The notes beneath the pieces are model-generated. The model saw only the letters and a program-made list of their open reading frames with translations. It ran no database searches and was not told where the DNA came from. From Selenomonadales bacterium (GTDB lineage Bacteria; Bacillota; Negativicutes; RGIG982): a stretch of DNA of 7,682 nucleotides. The position numbers and the translations under genes are program-made. Shown here one piece after another: positions 6,358-7,682 of the stretch (positions are counted from its first letter, which is position 1; the number at the start of each line of letters is the position of its first letter). The stretch is taken from contig JAFPBC010000045.1 in assembly GCA_017390595.1 (NCBI GenBank), forward strand, positions 1-7,682. The letters run 5' to 3'.

Positions 6358-6398
6358 AAAAAGACCCCACCGAATCATGCTCGGCGGGGTCTTTTTTT
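6358..6398. terminator. Bidirectional terminator shared by the exported-protein gene and malQ
   Basis: An 11-base stem, AAAAAGACCCC (6358-6368) with GGGGTCTTTTT (6386-6396), continues after one mismatch with CCGA (6370-6373) and TCGG (6381-6384) around a seven-base loop. The plus strand ends in seven Ts and the minus strand in five. The malQ stop codon TAA (6397-6399) overlaps the T-run side by two bases, so the malQ transcript ends directly in the hairpin. Confidence 0.93.
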
Positions 6399-7682
6399 AT
6401 CTGTCGTATTCTTTTGTGAGGCCACGAAGGAAGGCGGCTCTTTCTTCTGTGAGGGAGCCTTTCGGCATACGCCAGGACCAGTTGCCTTCGATGGTGCCGG
6501 GGAGGTTCATGCGTGCTTTTCCTCCGAGTTCGAGTACATCCTGCATCGGTACGATGACGGTGTCTGCGTTCGATGCGTATGCGAATCGGATGGCAAGTCG
6601 TGCGTCGGAGGTCTCCGAGCCGACGGCGCGCATGAGCGCCTTGCGGACAGCGTCTCGATCTCGCGGCGCGAGGTCTTCTGTGAGCCAGCCGACGGTGGTG
6701 TTGTTGTCGTGCGTGCCTGTATAGAGGACGCTGTTTTTCGCCGTGCGGAGCGGTACTTCGCTCTGTACGTCGAGGTCGAAGTGAAGTATCTTCATACCGG
6801 GCAGGCCGAGCTTCATGCGAAGTTCGTTGACTTCGTCGGTGATGGTGCCGAGGTCTTCCGCGATGACGGGGAGCTTACCGCACGCTTTTTCGAGTGCGGC
6901 GAAGAGGTCTTCGGCAGGGCCTTTGACCCATGCGCCGTTTATCGCGGTCTTTTCATCGGCATCGACACGCCAGTATGCTTCGAATCCGCGGAAGTGGTCG
7001 AGTCGAACGATGTCGACTTGCGCGAGGGTGCGTTTCATACGCATCGTCCACCACGCGTAGTTGTCTTTTTTCATAACGTCCCAGCGATAGAGCGGGTTGC
7101 CCCAGAGCTGACCTTCTTCGCTGAAGTAGTCGGGCGGTACGCCCGCGACGGCGGTGGGCTTTCCTGCTTCGTCGAGTTCAAACAGGTGCGGATTTGCCCA
7201 GACGTCCGCGCTGTTGTGCGCGACGAAGATGGGCAGGTCGCCGATCATTTTGACGGCGAATCTGCGTGCCTGCATACGAAGTTCTTGCCATTGCCGTTCG
7301 AAGAGGTATTGCTCGAAGCGGTAGTAGTCGATCTCCGCGGCAAGTTTTTCTCTCCATTTGGCGAGAGCGGTCGGCTTGCGGTCGCGGATGTCTGCGTCCC
7401 ATGCTGTCCACGCTTTTCCGCCGAACGCGTCTTTGAGTGCCATGTAGAGGGCGTAGTCGTCGAGCCATACGGCTTCTTCTGTGCAGAAGAGGTGCCAGTC
7501 TTCGCCTTTTGCCATCTCTTGCCATGCATCGGAGTTGAATGCTCTTCTGAGGAGTCTTTTTTTATTTTCTGTCGCTTCGATGAGGGACAGTTTGCCTTCT
7601 TTGTCCATGGCTTCCTGCGCCTCTTTGGCGGTAAGAAGTCCCATGGGGACGAGCTTGCCGAGCGAGATGAGCGCGCTGTTGC
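6397..7682 (-). CDS. malQ: 4-alpha-glucanotransferase (amylomaltase, GH77), N-terminus outside window
   Basis: A cytoplasmic enzyme that transfers maltosyl or longer glucan segments between alpha-1,4-glucans, used in maltodextrin and glycogen metabolism. The frame stays open to the right edge: upstream of the first visible ATG (7644) it still reads NSALISLGKLVP, matching the usual family wording, so the true start lies beyond 7682. Visible are 427 residues of about 490-500. The three GH77 catalytic acids are present: nucleophile Asp in RLDHFRG (codon 6997-6999), acid/base Glu in IAEDLGT (6856-6858) and the third Asp in GTHDNNT (6706-6708). Other family signatures are IGDLPIFVAHNSADVW, GVPPDYFSEEGQLWGNPLY, and near the end NLPGTIEGNWSWRMP. 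The C-terminus looks complete. Neighbouring genes say nothing about its pathway here; any operon partner would lie outside the window. Confidence 0.96.
   Translation of the reverse strand, partial: NSALISLGKLVPMGLLTAKEAQEAMDKEGKLSLIEATENKKRLLRRAFNSDAWQEMAKGEDWHLFCTEEAVWLDDYALYMALKDAFGGKAWTAWDADIRDRKPTALAKWREKLAAEIDYYRFEQYLFERQWQELRMQARRFAVKMIGDLPIFVAHNSADVWANPHLFELDEAGKPTAVAGVPPDYFSEEGQLWGNPLYRWDVMKKDNYAWWTMRMKRTLAQVDIVRLDHFRGFEAYWRVDADEKTAINGAWVKGPAEDLFAALEKACGKLPVIAEDLGTITDEVNELRMKLGLPGMKILHFDLDVQSEVPLRTAKNSVLYTGTHDNNTTVGWLTEDLAPRDRDAVRKALMRAVGSETSDARLAIRFAYASNADTVIVPMQDVLELGGKARMNLPGTIEGNWSWRMPKGSLTEERAAFLRGLTKEYDR

Noticed and set aside
1..7682. Search for tRNA, rRNA, CRISPR repeats, insertion sequences, riboswitch leaders and defence genes
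   Set aside because: Nothing convincing was seen on either strand; all gaps between genes are under 170 bases and are accounted for by terminators and promoters.

Overview
The window reads as ordinary chromosomal DNA from a bacterium with moderately high GC (many gene stretches near 60% by hand count). Strong AAGGAGG-type ribosome sites, a CidR-like LysR regulator, a Firmicutes-style sirtuin with a CxxC/CxC zinc site, and the general gene mix suggest a Firmicutes lineage. Negativicutes (Selenomonas-like) is my best guess, but this is inference from gene style and was not checked against any database.

Layout from left to right. The window opens inside azlC, which is followed with a 4-base overlap by azlD (branched-chain amino acid exporter, + strand). 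A bidirectional hairpin at 842-880 separates this pair from a convergent minus-strand pair: a LysR-type regulator (1497-2393) followed by a CYTH-domain phosphohydrolase (880-1485), whose ribosome site is built over the regulator's stop codon. Divergent from the regulator is a sirtuin-type NAD-dependent protein deacylase (2558-3310) with a good extended -10 promoter. Its 3' end overlaps by 22 bases the 3' end of a minus-strand GNAT acetyltransferase (3289-3810). An AT-rich divergent promoter region then leads to an MscS-family mechanosensitive channel (3916-4962) with its own strong terminator.

Next comes an exported protein of unknown function (5078-6323). It has a clean promoter, ribosome site and signal peptide, but the reading frame breaks at about 5430. 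Three related beta-rich repeat units lie on the two sides of the break, one before and two after, which shows that the two open frames were once a single protein of about 414 residues. The window ends with the C-terminal 427 residues of malQ (amylomaltase, minus strand), whose start lies beyond the right edge. malQ and the broken gene share one hairpin terminator.

There is no tRNA, rRNA, CRISPR array, insertion sequence or phage gene in view. I do not see an obvious new multi-gene system. The points most worth a second look are the broken three-repeat exported protein with its base-composition step, the overlapping deacylase/acetyltransferase pair, and the GACAG inverted repeats between the LysR gene and the sirtuin gene.
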